The notes under the pieces are model-generated. The model made no database searches and was not told the origin of the DNA. It was given only the letters and a program-made list of their open reading frames with translations. Made by a program: the position numbers and the translations under genes. This document shows positions 30,101 through 43,400 of a DNA stretch of 64,000 nucleotides, in pieces. Origin of the DNA: Daphnia carinata (lineage: Eukaryota; Arthropoda; Branchiopoda; Diplostraca; Daphniidae); assembly GCF_022539665.2 (NCBI RefSeq), contig NC_081337.1:1-64000 (forward strand), read 5' to 3'. How positions within the stretch are numbered: the first letter of the stretch is position 1; each line of letters begins with the position of its first letter.

Positions 30101-33100
30101 CAACCTGTTTTTGACGAATTTTACTAGTTTTTACGATTTCAATGCGAAAATCACTGTGCTTAATGAAATCATTAGAATTTTACAAACAAAGTTCACTACA
30201 ATTACAAGTACATTTGATTTAAATAGTTAAGGATATTGTACTGGTAACCATCGCGTTTGGCAAGGAACCGCTATCAAAACTCACCACCAGGTGGCGTTTG
30301 GTAAAACATGACTAACCTTGGTTCTTCGAACATTCGATATTTGGCTATGCTTACTAACTTGGAATGTGCAACCTGTTTTTGACGAATTTTATTAATTTTT
30401 ACGATTTCAATGCGAAAATCACTGTGCTTAATGAAATCATTAGAATTTTACAAACAAAGTTCACTACAATTACAAGTACATTTGATTTAAATAGTTAAGG
30501 ATATTGGACTGGTAACCATCGCGTTTGGCGAAAAACCTCTATCAAAACTCACCACCAGGTTGCGCTTGGTAAAAGATGACTAACGTTCGTTCTTTGAACA
30601 TTCTATAGTTGGCTATGCTTACTAACTCGGAATCCCCAACCAATTTTTGACGAATTTTACTAGTTTTTACGATTTCAATGCGAAAATCACTGTGCTTAAT
30701 GAAATCATTAGAATTTTACAAACAAAGTTCACTACAATTACAAGTACATTTGATTTAAATAGTTAAGGATATTGTACTGGTAACCATCGCGTTTGGCAAG
30801 GAACCGCTATCAAAACTCACCACCAGGTGGCGTTTGGTAAAACATGACTAACCTTGGTTCTTCGAACATTCGATATTTGGCTATGCTTACTAACTTGGAA
30901 TGTGCAACCTGTTTTTGACGAATTTTATTAATTTTTACGATTTCAATGCGAAAATCACTGTGCTTAATGAAATCATTAGAATTTTACAAACAAAGTTCAC
31001 TACAATTACAAGTACATTTGATTTAAATAGTTAAGAATATTGGACTGGTAACCATCGCGTTTGGCAAGGAACCGCTATCAAAACTCACCACCAGGTGGCG
31101 TTTGGTAAAACATGACTAACCTTGCTTCTTCGAACATTCGATATTTGGCTATGCTTACTAACTTGGAATGTGCAACCTGTTTTTGACGAATTTTATTAAT
31201 TTTTACGATTTCAATGCGAAAATCACTGTGCTTAATGAAATCATTAGAATTTTACAAACAAAGTTCACTACAATTACAAGTACATTTGATTTAAATAGTT
31301 AAGGATATTGGACTGGTAACCATCGCGTTTGGCGAAAAACCTCTATCAAAACTCACCACCAGGTTGCGCTTGGTAAAAGATGACTAACGTTCGTTCTTTG
31401 AACATTCTATAGTTGGCTATGCTTACTAACTCGGAATCTGCAACCAATTTTTGACGAATTTTACTAGTTTTTACGATTTCAATGCGAAAATCACTGTGCT
31501 TAATGAAATCATTAGAATTTTACAAACAAAGTTCACTACAATTACAAGTACATTTGATTTAAATAGTTAAGGATATTGTACTGGTAACCATCGCGTTTGG
31601 CAAGGAACCGCTATCAAAACTCACCACCAGGTGGCGTTTGGTAAAACATGACTAACCTTGGTTCTTCGAACATTCGATATTTGGCTATGCTTACTAACTT
31701 GGAATGTGCAACCTGTTTTTGACGAATTTTATTAATTTTTACGATTTCAATGCGAAAATCACTGTGCTTAATGAAATCATTAGAATTTTACAAACAAAGT
31801 TCACTACAATTACAAGTACATTTGATTTAAATAGTTAAGGATATTGGACTGGTAACCATCGCGTTTGGCGAAAAACCTCTATCAAAACTCACCACCAGGT
31901 TGCGCTTGGTAAAAGATGACTAACGTTCGTTCTTTGAACATTCTATAGTTGGCTATGCTTACTAACTCGGAATCTGCAACCTGTTTTTGACGAATTTTAC
32001 TAGTTTTTACGATTTCAATGCGAAAATCACTGTGCTTAATGAAATCATTAGAATTTTACAAACAAAGTTCACTACAATTACAAGTACATTTGATTTAAAT
32101 AGTTAAGGATATTGTACTGGTAACCATCGCGTTTGGCAAGGAACCGCTATCAAAACTCACCACCAGGTGGCGTTTGGTAAAACATGACTAACCTTGGTTC
32201 TTCGAACATTCGATATTTGGCTATGCTTACTAACTTGGAATGTGCAACCTGTTTTTGACGAATTTTATTAATTTTTACGATTTCAATGCGAAAATCACTG
32301 TGCTTAATGAAATCATTAGAATTTTACAAACAAAGTTCACTACAATTACAAGTACATTTGATTTAAATAGTTAAGGATATTGGACTGGTAACCATCGCGT
32401 TTGGCGAAAAACCTCTATCAAAACTCACCACCAGGTTGCGCTTGGTAAAAGATGACTAACGTTCGTTCTTTGAACATTCTATAGTTGGCTATGCTTACTA
32501 ACTCGGAATCTGCAACCTGTTTTTGACGAATTTTACTAGTTTTTACGATTTCAATGCGAAAATCACTGTGCTTAATGAAATCATTAGAATTTTACAAACA
32601 AAGTTCACTACAATTACAAGTACATTTGATTTAAATAGTTAAGGATATTGTACTGGTAACCATCGCGTTTGGCAAGGAACCGCTATCAAAACTCACCACC
32701 AGGTGGCGTTTGGTAAAACATGACTAACCTTGGTTCTTCGAACATTCGATATTTGGCTATGCTTACTAACTTGGAATGTGCAACCTGTTTTTGACGAATT
32801 TTATTAATTTTTACGATTTCAATGCGAAAATCACTGTGCTTAATGAAATCATTAGAATTTTACAAACAAAGTTCACTACAATTACAAGTACATTTGATTT
32901 AAATAGTTAAGGATATTGGACTGGTAACCATCGCGTTTGGCGAAAAACCTCTATCAAAACTCACCACCAGGTTGCGCTTGGTAAAAGATGACTAACGTTT
33001 GTTCTTTGAACATTCTATAGTTGGCTATGCTTACTAACTCGGAATCTCCAACCAATTTTTGACGAATTTTACTAGTTTTTACGATTTCAATGCGAAAATC

Positions 33101-34365
33101 ACTGTGCTTAATGAAATCATTAGAATTTTACAAACAAAGTTCACTACAATTACAAGTACATTTGATTTAAATAGTTAAGGATATTGGACTGGTAACCATC
33201 GCGTTTGGCAAGGAACCGCTATCAAAACTCACCACCAGGTGGCGTTTGGTAAAACATGACTAACCTTGGTTCTTCGAACATTCGATATTTGGCTATGCTT
33301 ACTAACTTGGAATGTGCAACCTGTTTTTGACGAATTTTATTAATTTTTACGATTTCAATGCGAAAATCACTGTGCTTAATGAAATCATTAGAATTTTACA
33401 AACAAAGTTCACTACAATTACAAGTACATTTGATTTAAATAGTTAAGGATATTGGACTGGTAACCATCGCGTTTGGCGAAAAACCTCTATCAAAACTCAC
33501 CACCAGGTTGCGCTTGGTAAAAGATGACTAACGTTCGTTCTTTGAACATTCTATAGTTGGCTATGCTTACTAACTTGGAATGTGCAACCTGTTTTTGACG
33601 AATTTTATTAATTTTTACGATTTCAATGCGAAAATCACTGTGCTTAATGAAATCATTAGAATTTTACAAACAAAGTTCACTACAATTACAAGTACATTTG
33701 ATTTAAATAGTTAAGGATATTGTACTGGTAACCATCGCGTTTGGCAAGGAACCGCTATCAAAACTCACCACCAGGTGGCGTTTGGTAAAACATGACTAAC
33801 CTTGGTTCTTCGAACATTCGATATTTGGCTATGCTTACTAACTTGGAATGTGCAACCTGTTTTTGACGAATTTTATTAATTTTTACGATTTCAATGCGAA
33901 AATCACTGTGCTTAATGAAATCATTAGAATTTTACAAACAAAGTTCACTACAATTACAAGTACATTTGATTTAAATAGTTAAGGATATTGGACTGGTAAC
34001 CATCGCGTTTGGCGAAAAACCTCTATCAAAACTCACCACCAGGTTGCGCTTGGTAAAAGATGACTAACGTTCGTTCTTTGAACATTCTATAGTTGGCTAT
34101 GCTTACTAACTCGGAATCTGCAACCTGTTTTTGACGAATTTTATTAGTTTTTACGATTTCAATGCGAAAATCACTGTGCTTAATGAAATCATTAGAATTT
34201 TACAAACAAAGTTCACTACAATTACAAGTACATTTGATTTAAATAGTTAAGGATATTGTACTGGTAACCATCGCGTTTGGCAAGGAACCGCTATCAAAAC
34301 TCACCACCAGGTGGCGTTTGGTAAAACATGACTAACCTTGGTTCTTCGAACATTCGATATTTGGC
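21143..34365 (-). repeat. Satellite array 2, inverted, dimeric higher-order repeat (about 49 monomers)
   Basis: The same 268-bp family, written in reverse orientation. Two monomer types alternate, giving a period of about 536 bp. Type A reads GGCAAGGAACCGC and CTTCGAACATTCG. Type B reads GGCGAAAAACCTC and CTTTGAACATTCT and resembles the monomers of the other arrays. A and B differ by 12 substitutions and no indels in about 97 bp, and are almost identical in the rest of the unit. A second tag agrees: the sequence leading into an A unit usually reads ATTGTACTGG, and the one leading into a B unit reads ATTGGACTGG. The alternation breaks in a few places: B-B near 22216, A-A near 26765-27040, and A-A near 30785-31070. 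I saw no type A unit in any other array. Confidence 0.96.
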
Positions 34366-34465
34366 NNNNNNNNNNNNNNNNNNNNNNNNNNNNNNNNNNN
34401 NNNNNNNNNNNNNNNNNNNNNNNNNNNNNNNNNNNNNNNNNNNNNNNNNNNNNNNNNNNNNNNNN
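34366..34465. other. Assembly gap, 100 N
   Basis: Exactly 100 N. Orientation returns from minus to plus across it. The first unit after the gap is truncated, with only 159 bp between two AGCGCAACC starts (34466 and 34625), which is consistent with a contig edge or a real deletion. Confidence 0.99.
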
Positions 34466-37400
34466 AGCGCAACCTGGTGCTGAGTTTTGATAGAGGTTTT
34501 TCGCCAAACGCGATGGTTACCAGTCCAATATCCTTAACTATTTAAATCAAATGTACTTGTAATTGTAGTGAACTTTGTTTGTAAAATTCTAATGATTTCA
34601 TTAAGCACAGTGATTTTCGCATTGAGCGCAACCTGGTGCTGAGTTTTGATAGAGGCTTTTCGCCAAACGCGATGGTTACCAGTCCAATATCCTTAACTAT
34701 TTAAATCAAATGTACTTGTAATTGTAGTGAACTTTGTTTGTAAAATTCTAATGATTTCATTAAGCACAGTGATTTTCGCATTGAAATCGTAAAAATTAAT
34801 AAAATTCGTCAAAAACAGGTTGCACATTCCAAGTTAGTAAGCATAGCCAACTATAGAATGTTCAAAGAACGAACGTTAGTCATCTTTTACCAAGCGCAAC
34901 CTGGTGGTGAGTTTTGATAGAGGTTTTTCGCCAAACGCGATGGTTACCAGTCCAATATCCTTAACTATTTAAATCAAATGTACTTGTAATTGTAGTGAAC
35001 TTTGTTTGTAAAATTCTAATGATTTCATTAAGCACAGTGATTTTCGCATTGAAATCGTAAAAATTAATAAAATTCGTCAAAAACAGGTTGCACATTCCAA
35101 GTTAGTAAGCATAGCCAACTATAGAATGTTCAAAGAACGAACGTTAGTCATCTTTTACCAAGCGCAACCTGGTGGTGAGTTTTGATAGAGGTTTTTCGCC
35201 AAACGCGATGGTTACCAGTCCAATATCCTTAACTATTTAAATCAAATGTACTTGTAATTGTAGTGAACTTTGTTTGTAAAATTCTAATGATTTCATTAAG
35301 CACAGTGATTTTCGCATTGAAATCGTAAAAATTAATAAAATTCGTCAAAAACAGGTTGCACATTCCAAGTTAGTAAGCATAGCCAACTATAGAATGTTCA
35401 AAGAACGAACGTTAGTCATCTTTTACCAAGCGCAACCTGGTGGTGAGTTTTGATAGAGGTTTTTCGCCAAACGCGATGGTTACCAGTCCAATATCCTTAA
35501 CTATTTAAATCAAATGTACTTGTAATTGTAGTGAACTTTGTTTGTAAAATTCTAATGATTTCATTAAGCACAGTGATTTTCGCATGGAAATCGTAAAAAT
35601 TAATAAAATTCGTCAAAAACAGGTTGCACATTCCAAGTTAGTAAGCATAGCCAACTATAGAATGTTCAAAGAACGAACGTTAGTCATCTTTTACCAAGCG
35701 CAACCTGGTGGTGAGTTTTGATAGAGGTTTTTCGCCAAACGCGATGGTTACCAGTCCAATATCCTTAACTATTTAAATCAAATGTACTTGTAATTGTAGT
35801 GAACTTTGTTTGTAAAATTCTAATGATTTCATTAAGCACAGTGATTTTCGCATTGAAATCGTAAAAATTAATAAAATTCGTCAAAAACAGGTTGCACATT
35901 CCAAGTTAGTAAGCATAGCCAACTATAGAATGTTCAAAGAACGAACGTTAGTCATCTTTTACCAAGCGCAACCTGGTGGTGAGTTTTGATAGAGGTTTTT
36001 CGCCAAACGCGATGGTTACCAGTCCAATATCCTTAACTATTTAAATCAAATGTACTTGTAATTGTAGTGAACTTTGTTTGTAAAATTCTAATGATTTCAT
36101 TAAGCACAGTGATTTTCGCATTGAAATCGTAAAAATTAATAAAATTCGTCAAAAACAGGTTGCACATTCCAAGTTAGTAAGCATAGCCAACTATAGAATG
36201 TTCAAAGAACGAACGTTAGTCATCTTTTACCAAGCGCAACCTGGTGGTGAGTTTTGATAGAGGTTTTTCGCCAAACGCGATGGTTACCAGTCCAATATCC
36301 TTAACTATTTAAATCAAATGTACTTGTAATTGTAGTGAACTTTGTTTGTAAAATTCTAATGATTTCATTAAGCACAGTGATTTTCGCATTGAAATCGTAA
36401 AAATTAATAAAATTCGTCAAAAACAGGTTGCACATTCCAAGTTAGTAAGCATAGCCAACTATAGAATGTTCAAAGAACGAACGTTAGTCATCTTTTACCA
36501 AGCGCAACCTGGTGGTGAGTTTTGATAGAGGTTTTTCGCCAAACGCGATGGTTACCAGTCCAATATCCTTAACTATTTAAATCAAATGTACTTGTAATTG
36601 TAGTGAACTTTGTTTGTAAAATTCTAATGATTTCATTAAGCACAGTGATTTTCGCATGGAAATCGTAAAAATTAATAAAATTCGTCAAAAACAGGTTGCA
36701 CATTCCAAGTTAGTAAGCATAGCCAACTATAGAATGTTCAAAGAACGAACGTTAGTCATCTTTTACCAAGCGCAACCTGGTGGTGAGTTTTGATAGAGGT
36801 TTTTCGCCAAACGCGATGGTTACCAGTCCAATATCCTTAACTATTTAAATCAAATGTACTTGTAATTGTAGTGAACTTTGTTTGTAAAATTCTAATGATT
36901 TCATTAAGCACAGTGATTTTCGCATTGAAATCGTAAAAATTAATAAAATTCGTCAAAAATTGGTTGGAGATTCCGAGTTAGTAAGCATAGCCAACTATAG
37001 AATGTTCAAGAACGAACGTTAGTCATCTTTTACCAAGCGCAACCTGGTGGTGAGTTTTGATAGAGGTTTTTCGCCAAACGCGATGGTTACCAGTCCAATA
37101 TCCTTAACTATTTAAATCAAATGTACTTGTAATTGTAGTGAACTTTGTTTGTAAAATTCTAATGATTTCATTAAGCACAGTGATTTTCGCATGGAAATCG
37201 TAAAAATTAATAAAATTCGTCAAAAACAGGTTGCACATTCCAAGTTAGTAAGCATAGCCAACTATAGAATGTTCAAAGAACGAACGTTAGTCATCTTTTA
37301 CCAAGCGCAACCTGGTGGTGAGTTTTGATAGAGGTTTTTCGCCAAACGCGATGGTTACCAGTCCAATATCCTTAACTATTTAAATCAAATGTACTTGTAA

Positions 37401-40400
37401 TTGTAGTGAACTTTGTTTGTAAAATTCTAATGATTTCATTAAGCACAGTGATTTTCGCATTGAAATCGTAAAAATTAATAAAATTCTTCAAAAACAGGTT
37501 GCACATTCCAATTTAGTAAGCATAGCCAACTATAGAATGTTCAAAGAACGAACGTTAGTCATCTTTTACCAAGCGCAACCTGGTGGTGAGTTTTGATAGA
37601 GGTTTTTCGCCAAACGCGATGGTTACCAGTCCAATATCCTTAACTATTTAAATCAAATGTACTTGTAATTGTAGTGAACTTTGTTTGTAAAATTCTAATG
37701 ATTTCATTAAGCACAGTGATTTTCGCATGGAAATCGTAAAAATTAATAAAATTCGTCAAAAACAGGTTGCACATTCCAAGTTAATAAGCATAGCCAACTA
37801 TAGAATGTTCAAAGAACGAACGTTAGTCATCTTTTACCAAGCGCAACCTGGTGGTGAGTTTTGATAGAGGTTTTTCGCCAAACGCGATGGTTACCAGTCC
37901 AATATCCTTAACTATTTAAATCAAATGTACTTGTAATTGTAGTGAACTTTGTTTGTAAAATTCTAATGATTTCATTAAGCACAGTGATTTTCGCATGGAA
38001 ATCGTAAAAATTAATAAAATTCGTCAAAAACAGGTTGCACATTCCAAGTTAGTAAGCATAGCCAACTATAGAATGTTCAAAGAACGAACGTTAGTCATCT
38101 TTTACCAAGCGCAACCTGGTGGTGAGTTTTGATAGAGGTTTTTCGCCAAACGCGATGGTTACCAGTCCAATATCCTTAACTATTTAAATCAAATGTACTT
38201 GTAATTGTAGTGAACTTTGTTTGTAAAATTCTAATGATTTCATTAAGCACAGTGATTTTCGCATGGAAATCGTAAAAATTAATAAAATTCGTCAAAAACA
38301 GGTTGCACATTCCAAGTTAGTAAGCATAGCCAACTATAGAATGTTCAAAGAACGAACGTTAGTCATCTTTTACCAAGCGCAACCTGGTGGTGAGTTTTGA
38401 TAGAGGTTTTTCGCCAAACGCGATGGTTACCAGTCCAATATCCTTAACTATTTAAATCAAATGTACTTGTAATTGTAGTGAACTTTGTTTGTAAAATTCT
38501 AATGATTTCATTAAGCACAGTGATTTTCGCATGGAAATCGTAAAAATTAATAAAATTCGTCAAAAACAGGTTGCACATTCCAAGTTAGTAAGCATAGCCA
38601 ACTATAGAATGTTCAAAGAACGAACGTTAGTCATCTTTTACCAAGCGCAACCTGGTGGTGAGTTTTGATAGAGGTTTTTCGCCAAACGCGATGGTTACCA
38701 GTCCAATATCCTTAACTATTTAAATCAAATGTATTGTAATTGTAGTGAACTTTGTTTGTAAAATTCTAATGATTTCATTAAGCACAGTATTTTCGCATGA
38801 ACTAAAAATTAGAAAAATGTCGTCAAAAACGAATTCCGAGTTAGTCATCTATAGAATGTTCAAAGAACAAACTTTAGTCATCTTTTACCAAGCGCAACCT
38901 GGTGGTGAGTTTTGATAGAGGTTTTTCGCCAAACGCGATGGTTACCAGTCCAATATCCTTAACTATTTAAATCAAATGTACTTGTAATTGTAGTGAACTT
39001 TGTTTGTAAAATTCTAATGATTTTATTAAGCACAGTGATTTTCGCATGGAAATCGTAAAAATTAATAAAATTCGTCAAAAACAGGTTGCACATTCCAAGT
39101 TAGTAAGCATAGCCAACTATAGAATGTTCAAAGAACGAACGTTAGTCATCTTTTACCAAGCGCAACCTGGTGGTGAGTTTTGATAGAGGTTTTTCGCCAA
39201 ACGCGATGGTTACCAGTCCAATATCCTTAACTATTTAAATCAAATGTACTTGTAATTGTAGTGAACTTTGTTTGTAAAATTCTAATGATTTCATTAAGCA
39301 CAGTGATTTTCGCATGGAAATCGTAAAAATTAATAAAATTCGTCAAAAACAGGTTGCACATTCCAAGTTAGTAAGCATAGCCAACTATAGAATGTTCAAA
39401 GAACGAACGTTAGTCATCTTTTACCAAGCGCAACCTGGTGGTGAGTTTTGATAGAGGTTTTTCGCCAAACGCGATGGTTACCAGTCCAATATCCTTAACT
39501 ATTTAAATCAAATGTACTTGTAATTGTAGTGAACTTTGTTTGTAAAATTCTAATGATTTCATTAAGCACAGTGATTTTCGCATGGAAATCGTAAAAATTA
39601 ATAAAATTCGTCAAAAACAGGTTGCACATTCCAAGTTAGTAAGCATAGCCAACTATAGAATGTTCAAAGAACGAACGTTAGTCATCTTTTACCAAGCGCA
39701 ACCTGGTGGTGAGTTTTGATAGAGGTTTTTCGCCAAACGCGATGGTTACCAGTCCAATATCCTTAACTATTTAAATCAAATGTACTTGTAATTGTAGTGA
39801 ACTTTGTTTGTAAAATTCTAATGATTTCATTAAGCACAGTGATTTTCGCATGGAAATCGTAAAAATTAATAAAATTCGTCAAAAACAGGTTGCACATTCC
39901 AAGTTAGTAAGCATAGCCAACTATAGAATGTTCAAAGAACGAACGTTAGTCATCTTTTACCAAGCGCAACCTGGTGGTGAGTTTTGATAGAGGTTTTTCG
40001 CCAAACGCGATGGTTACCAGTCCAATATCCTTAACTATTTAAATCAAATGTACTTGTAATTGTAGTGAACTTTGTTTGTAAAATTCTAATGATTTCATTA
40101 AGCACAGTGATTTTCGCATGGAAATCGTAAAAATTAATAAAATTCGTCAAAAACAGGTTGCACATTCCAAGTTAGTAAGCATAGCCAACTATAGAATGTT
40201 CAAAGAACGAACGTTAGTCATCTTTTACCAAGCGCAACCTGGTGGTGAGTTTTGATAGAGGTTTTTCGCCAAACGCGATGGTTACCAGTCCAATATCCTT
40301 AACTATTTAAATCAAATGTACTTGTAATTGTAGTGAACTTTGTTTGTAAAATTCTAATGATTTCATTAAGCACAGTGATTTTCGCATGGAAATCGTAAAA

Positions 40401-43400
40401 ATTAATAAAATTCGTCAAAAACAGGTTGCACATTCCAAGTTAGTAAGCATAGCCAACTATAGAATGTTCAAAGAACGAACGTTAGTCATCTTTTACCAAG
40501 CGCAACCTGGTGGTGAGTTTTGATAGAGGTTTTTCGCCAAACGCGATGGTTACCAGTCCAATATCCTTAACTATTTAAATCAAATGTACTTGTAATTGTA
40601 GTGAACTTTGTTTGTAAAATTCTAATGATTTCATTAAGCACAGTGATTTTCGCATGGAAATCGTAAAAATTAATAAAATTCGTCAAAAACAGGTTGCACA
40701 TTCCAAGTTAGTAAGCATAGCCAACTATAGATAGAATGTTCAAAGAACGAACGTTAGTCATCTTTTACCAAGCGCAACCTGGTGGTGAGTTTTGATAGAG
40801 GTTTTTCGCCAAACGCGATGGTTACCAGTCCAATATCCTTAACTATTTAAATCAAATGTACTTGTAATTGTAGTGAACTTTGTTTGTAAAATTCTAATGA
40901 TTTCATTAAGCACAGTGATTTTCGCATGGAAATCGTAAAAATTAATAAAATTCGTCAAAAACAGGTTGCACATTCCAAGTTAGTAAGCATAGCCAACTAT
41001 AGAATGTTCAAAGAACGAACGTTAGTCATCTTTTACCAAGCGCAACCTGGTGGTGAGTTTTGATAGAGGTTTTTCGCCAAACGCGATGGTTACCAGTCCA
41101 ATATCCTTAACTATTTAAATCAAATGTACTTGTAATTGTAGTGAACTTTGTTTGTAAAATTCTAATGATTTCATTAAGCACAGTGATTTTCGCATGGAAA
41201 TCGTAAAAATTAATAAAATTCGTCAAAAACAGGTTGCACATTCCAAGTTAGTAAGCATAGCCAACTATAGAATGTTCAAAGAACGAACGTTAGTCATCTT
41301 TTACCAAGCGCAACCTGGTGGTGAGTTTTGATAGAGGTTTTTCGCCAAACGCGATGGTTACCAGTCCAATATCCTTAACTATTTAAATCAAATGTACTTG
41401 TAATTGTAGTGAACTTTGTTTGTAAAATTCTAATGATTTCATTAAGCACAGTGATTTTCGCATGGAAATCGTAAAAATTAATAAAATTCGTCAAAAACAG
41501 GTTGCACATTCCAAGTTAGTAAGCATAGCCAACTATAGAATGTTCAAAGAACGAACGTTAGTCATCTTTTACCAAGCGCAACCTGGTGGTGAGTTTTGAT
41601 AGAGGTTTTTCGCCAAACGCGATGGTTACCAGTCCAATATCCTTAACTATTTAAATCAAATGTACTTGTAATTGTAGTGAACTTTGTTTGTAAAATTCTA
41701 ATGATTTCATTAAGCACAGTGATTTTCGCATTGAAATCGTAAAAACTAATAAAATTCGTCAAAAATAGGTTGGAGATTCCGAGTTAGTAAGCATAGCCAA
41801 CTATAGAATGTTCAAAGAACGAACGTTAGTCATCTTTTACCAAGCGCAACCTGGTGGTGAGTTTTGATAGAGGTTTTTCGCCAAACGCGATGGTTACCAG
41901 TCCAATATCCTTAACTATTTAAATCAAATGTACTTGTAATTGTAGTGAACTTTGTTTGTAAAATTCTAATGATTTCATTAAGCACAGTGATTTTCGCATG
42001 GAAATCGTAAAAATTAATAAAATTCGTCAAAAACAGGTTGCACATTCCAAGTTAGTAAGCATAGCCAACTATAGAATGTTCAAAGAACGAACGTTAGTCA
42101 TCTTTTACCAAGCGCAACCTGGTGGTGAGTTTTGATAGAGGTTTTTCGCCAAACGCGATGGTTACCAGTCCAATATCCTTAACTATTTAAATCAAATGTA
42201 CTTGTAATTGTAGTGAACTTTGTTTGTAAAATTCTAATGATTTCATTAAGCACAGTGATTTTCGCATTGAAATCGTAAAAATTAATAAAATTCGTCAAAA
42301 ATAGGTTGGAGATTCCGAGTTAGTAAGCATAGCCAACTATAGAATGTTCAAAGAACGAACGTTAGTCATCTTTTACCAAGCGCAACCTGGTGGTGAGTTT
42401 TGATAGAGGTTTTTCGCCAAACGCGATGGTTACCAGTCCAATATCCTTAACTATTTAAATCAAATGTACTTGTAATTGTAGTGAACTTTGTTTGTAAAAT
42501 TCTAATGATTTCATTAAGCACAGTGATTTTCGCATGGAAATCGTAAAAATTAATAAAATTCGTCAAAAACAGGTTGCACATTCCAAGTTAGTAAGCATAG
42601 CCAACTATAGAATGTTCAAAGAACGAACGTTAGTCATCTTTTACCAAGCGCAACCTGGTGGTGAGTTTTGATAGAGGTTTTTCGCCAAACGCGATGGTTA
42701 CCAGTCCAATATCCTTAACTATTTAAATCAAATGTACTTGTAATTGTAGTGAACTTTGTTTGTAAAATTCTAATGATTTCATTAAGCACAGTGATTTTCG
42801 CATGGAAATCGTAAAAATTAATAAAATTCGTCAAAAACAGGTTGCACATTCCAAGTTAGTAAGCATAGCCAACTATAGAATGTTCAAAGAACGAACGTTA
42901 GTCATCTTTTACCAAGCGCAACCTGGTGGTGAGTTTTGATAGAGGTTTTTCGCCAAACGCGATGGTTACCAGTCCAATATCCTTAACTATTTAAATCAAA
43001 TGTACTTGTAATTGTAGTGAACTTTGTTTGTAAAATTCTAATGATTTCATTAAGCACAGTGATTTTCGCATGGAAATCGTAAAAATTAATAAAATTCGTC
43101 AAAAACAGGTTGCACATTCCAAGTTAGTAAGCATAGCCAACTATAGAATGTTCAAAGAACGAACGTTAGTCATCTTTTACCAAGCGCAACCTGGTGGTGA
43201 GTTTTGATAGAGGTTTTTCGCCAAACGCGATGGTTACCAGTCCAATATCCTTAACTATTTAAATCAAATGTACTTGTAATTGTAGTGAACTTTGTTTGTA
43301 AAATTCTAATGATTTCATTAAGCACAGTGATTTTCGCATTGAAATCGTAAAAACTAGTAAAATTCGTCAAAAATAGGTTGGAGATTCCGAGTTAGTAAGC

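Noticed and set aside
21143-34365. CENP-B box
   Set aside because: TTCG occurs in the variable part of the monomer, but the full CENP-B consensus is not present.
34301-34507. Open frame across the second N gap
   Set aside because: About half of it is N, and the rest is satellite.
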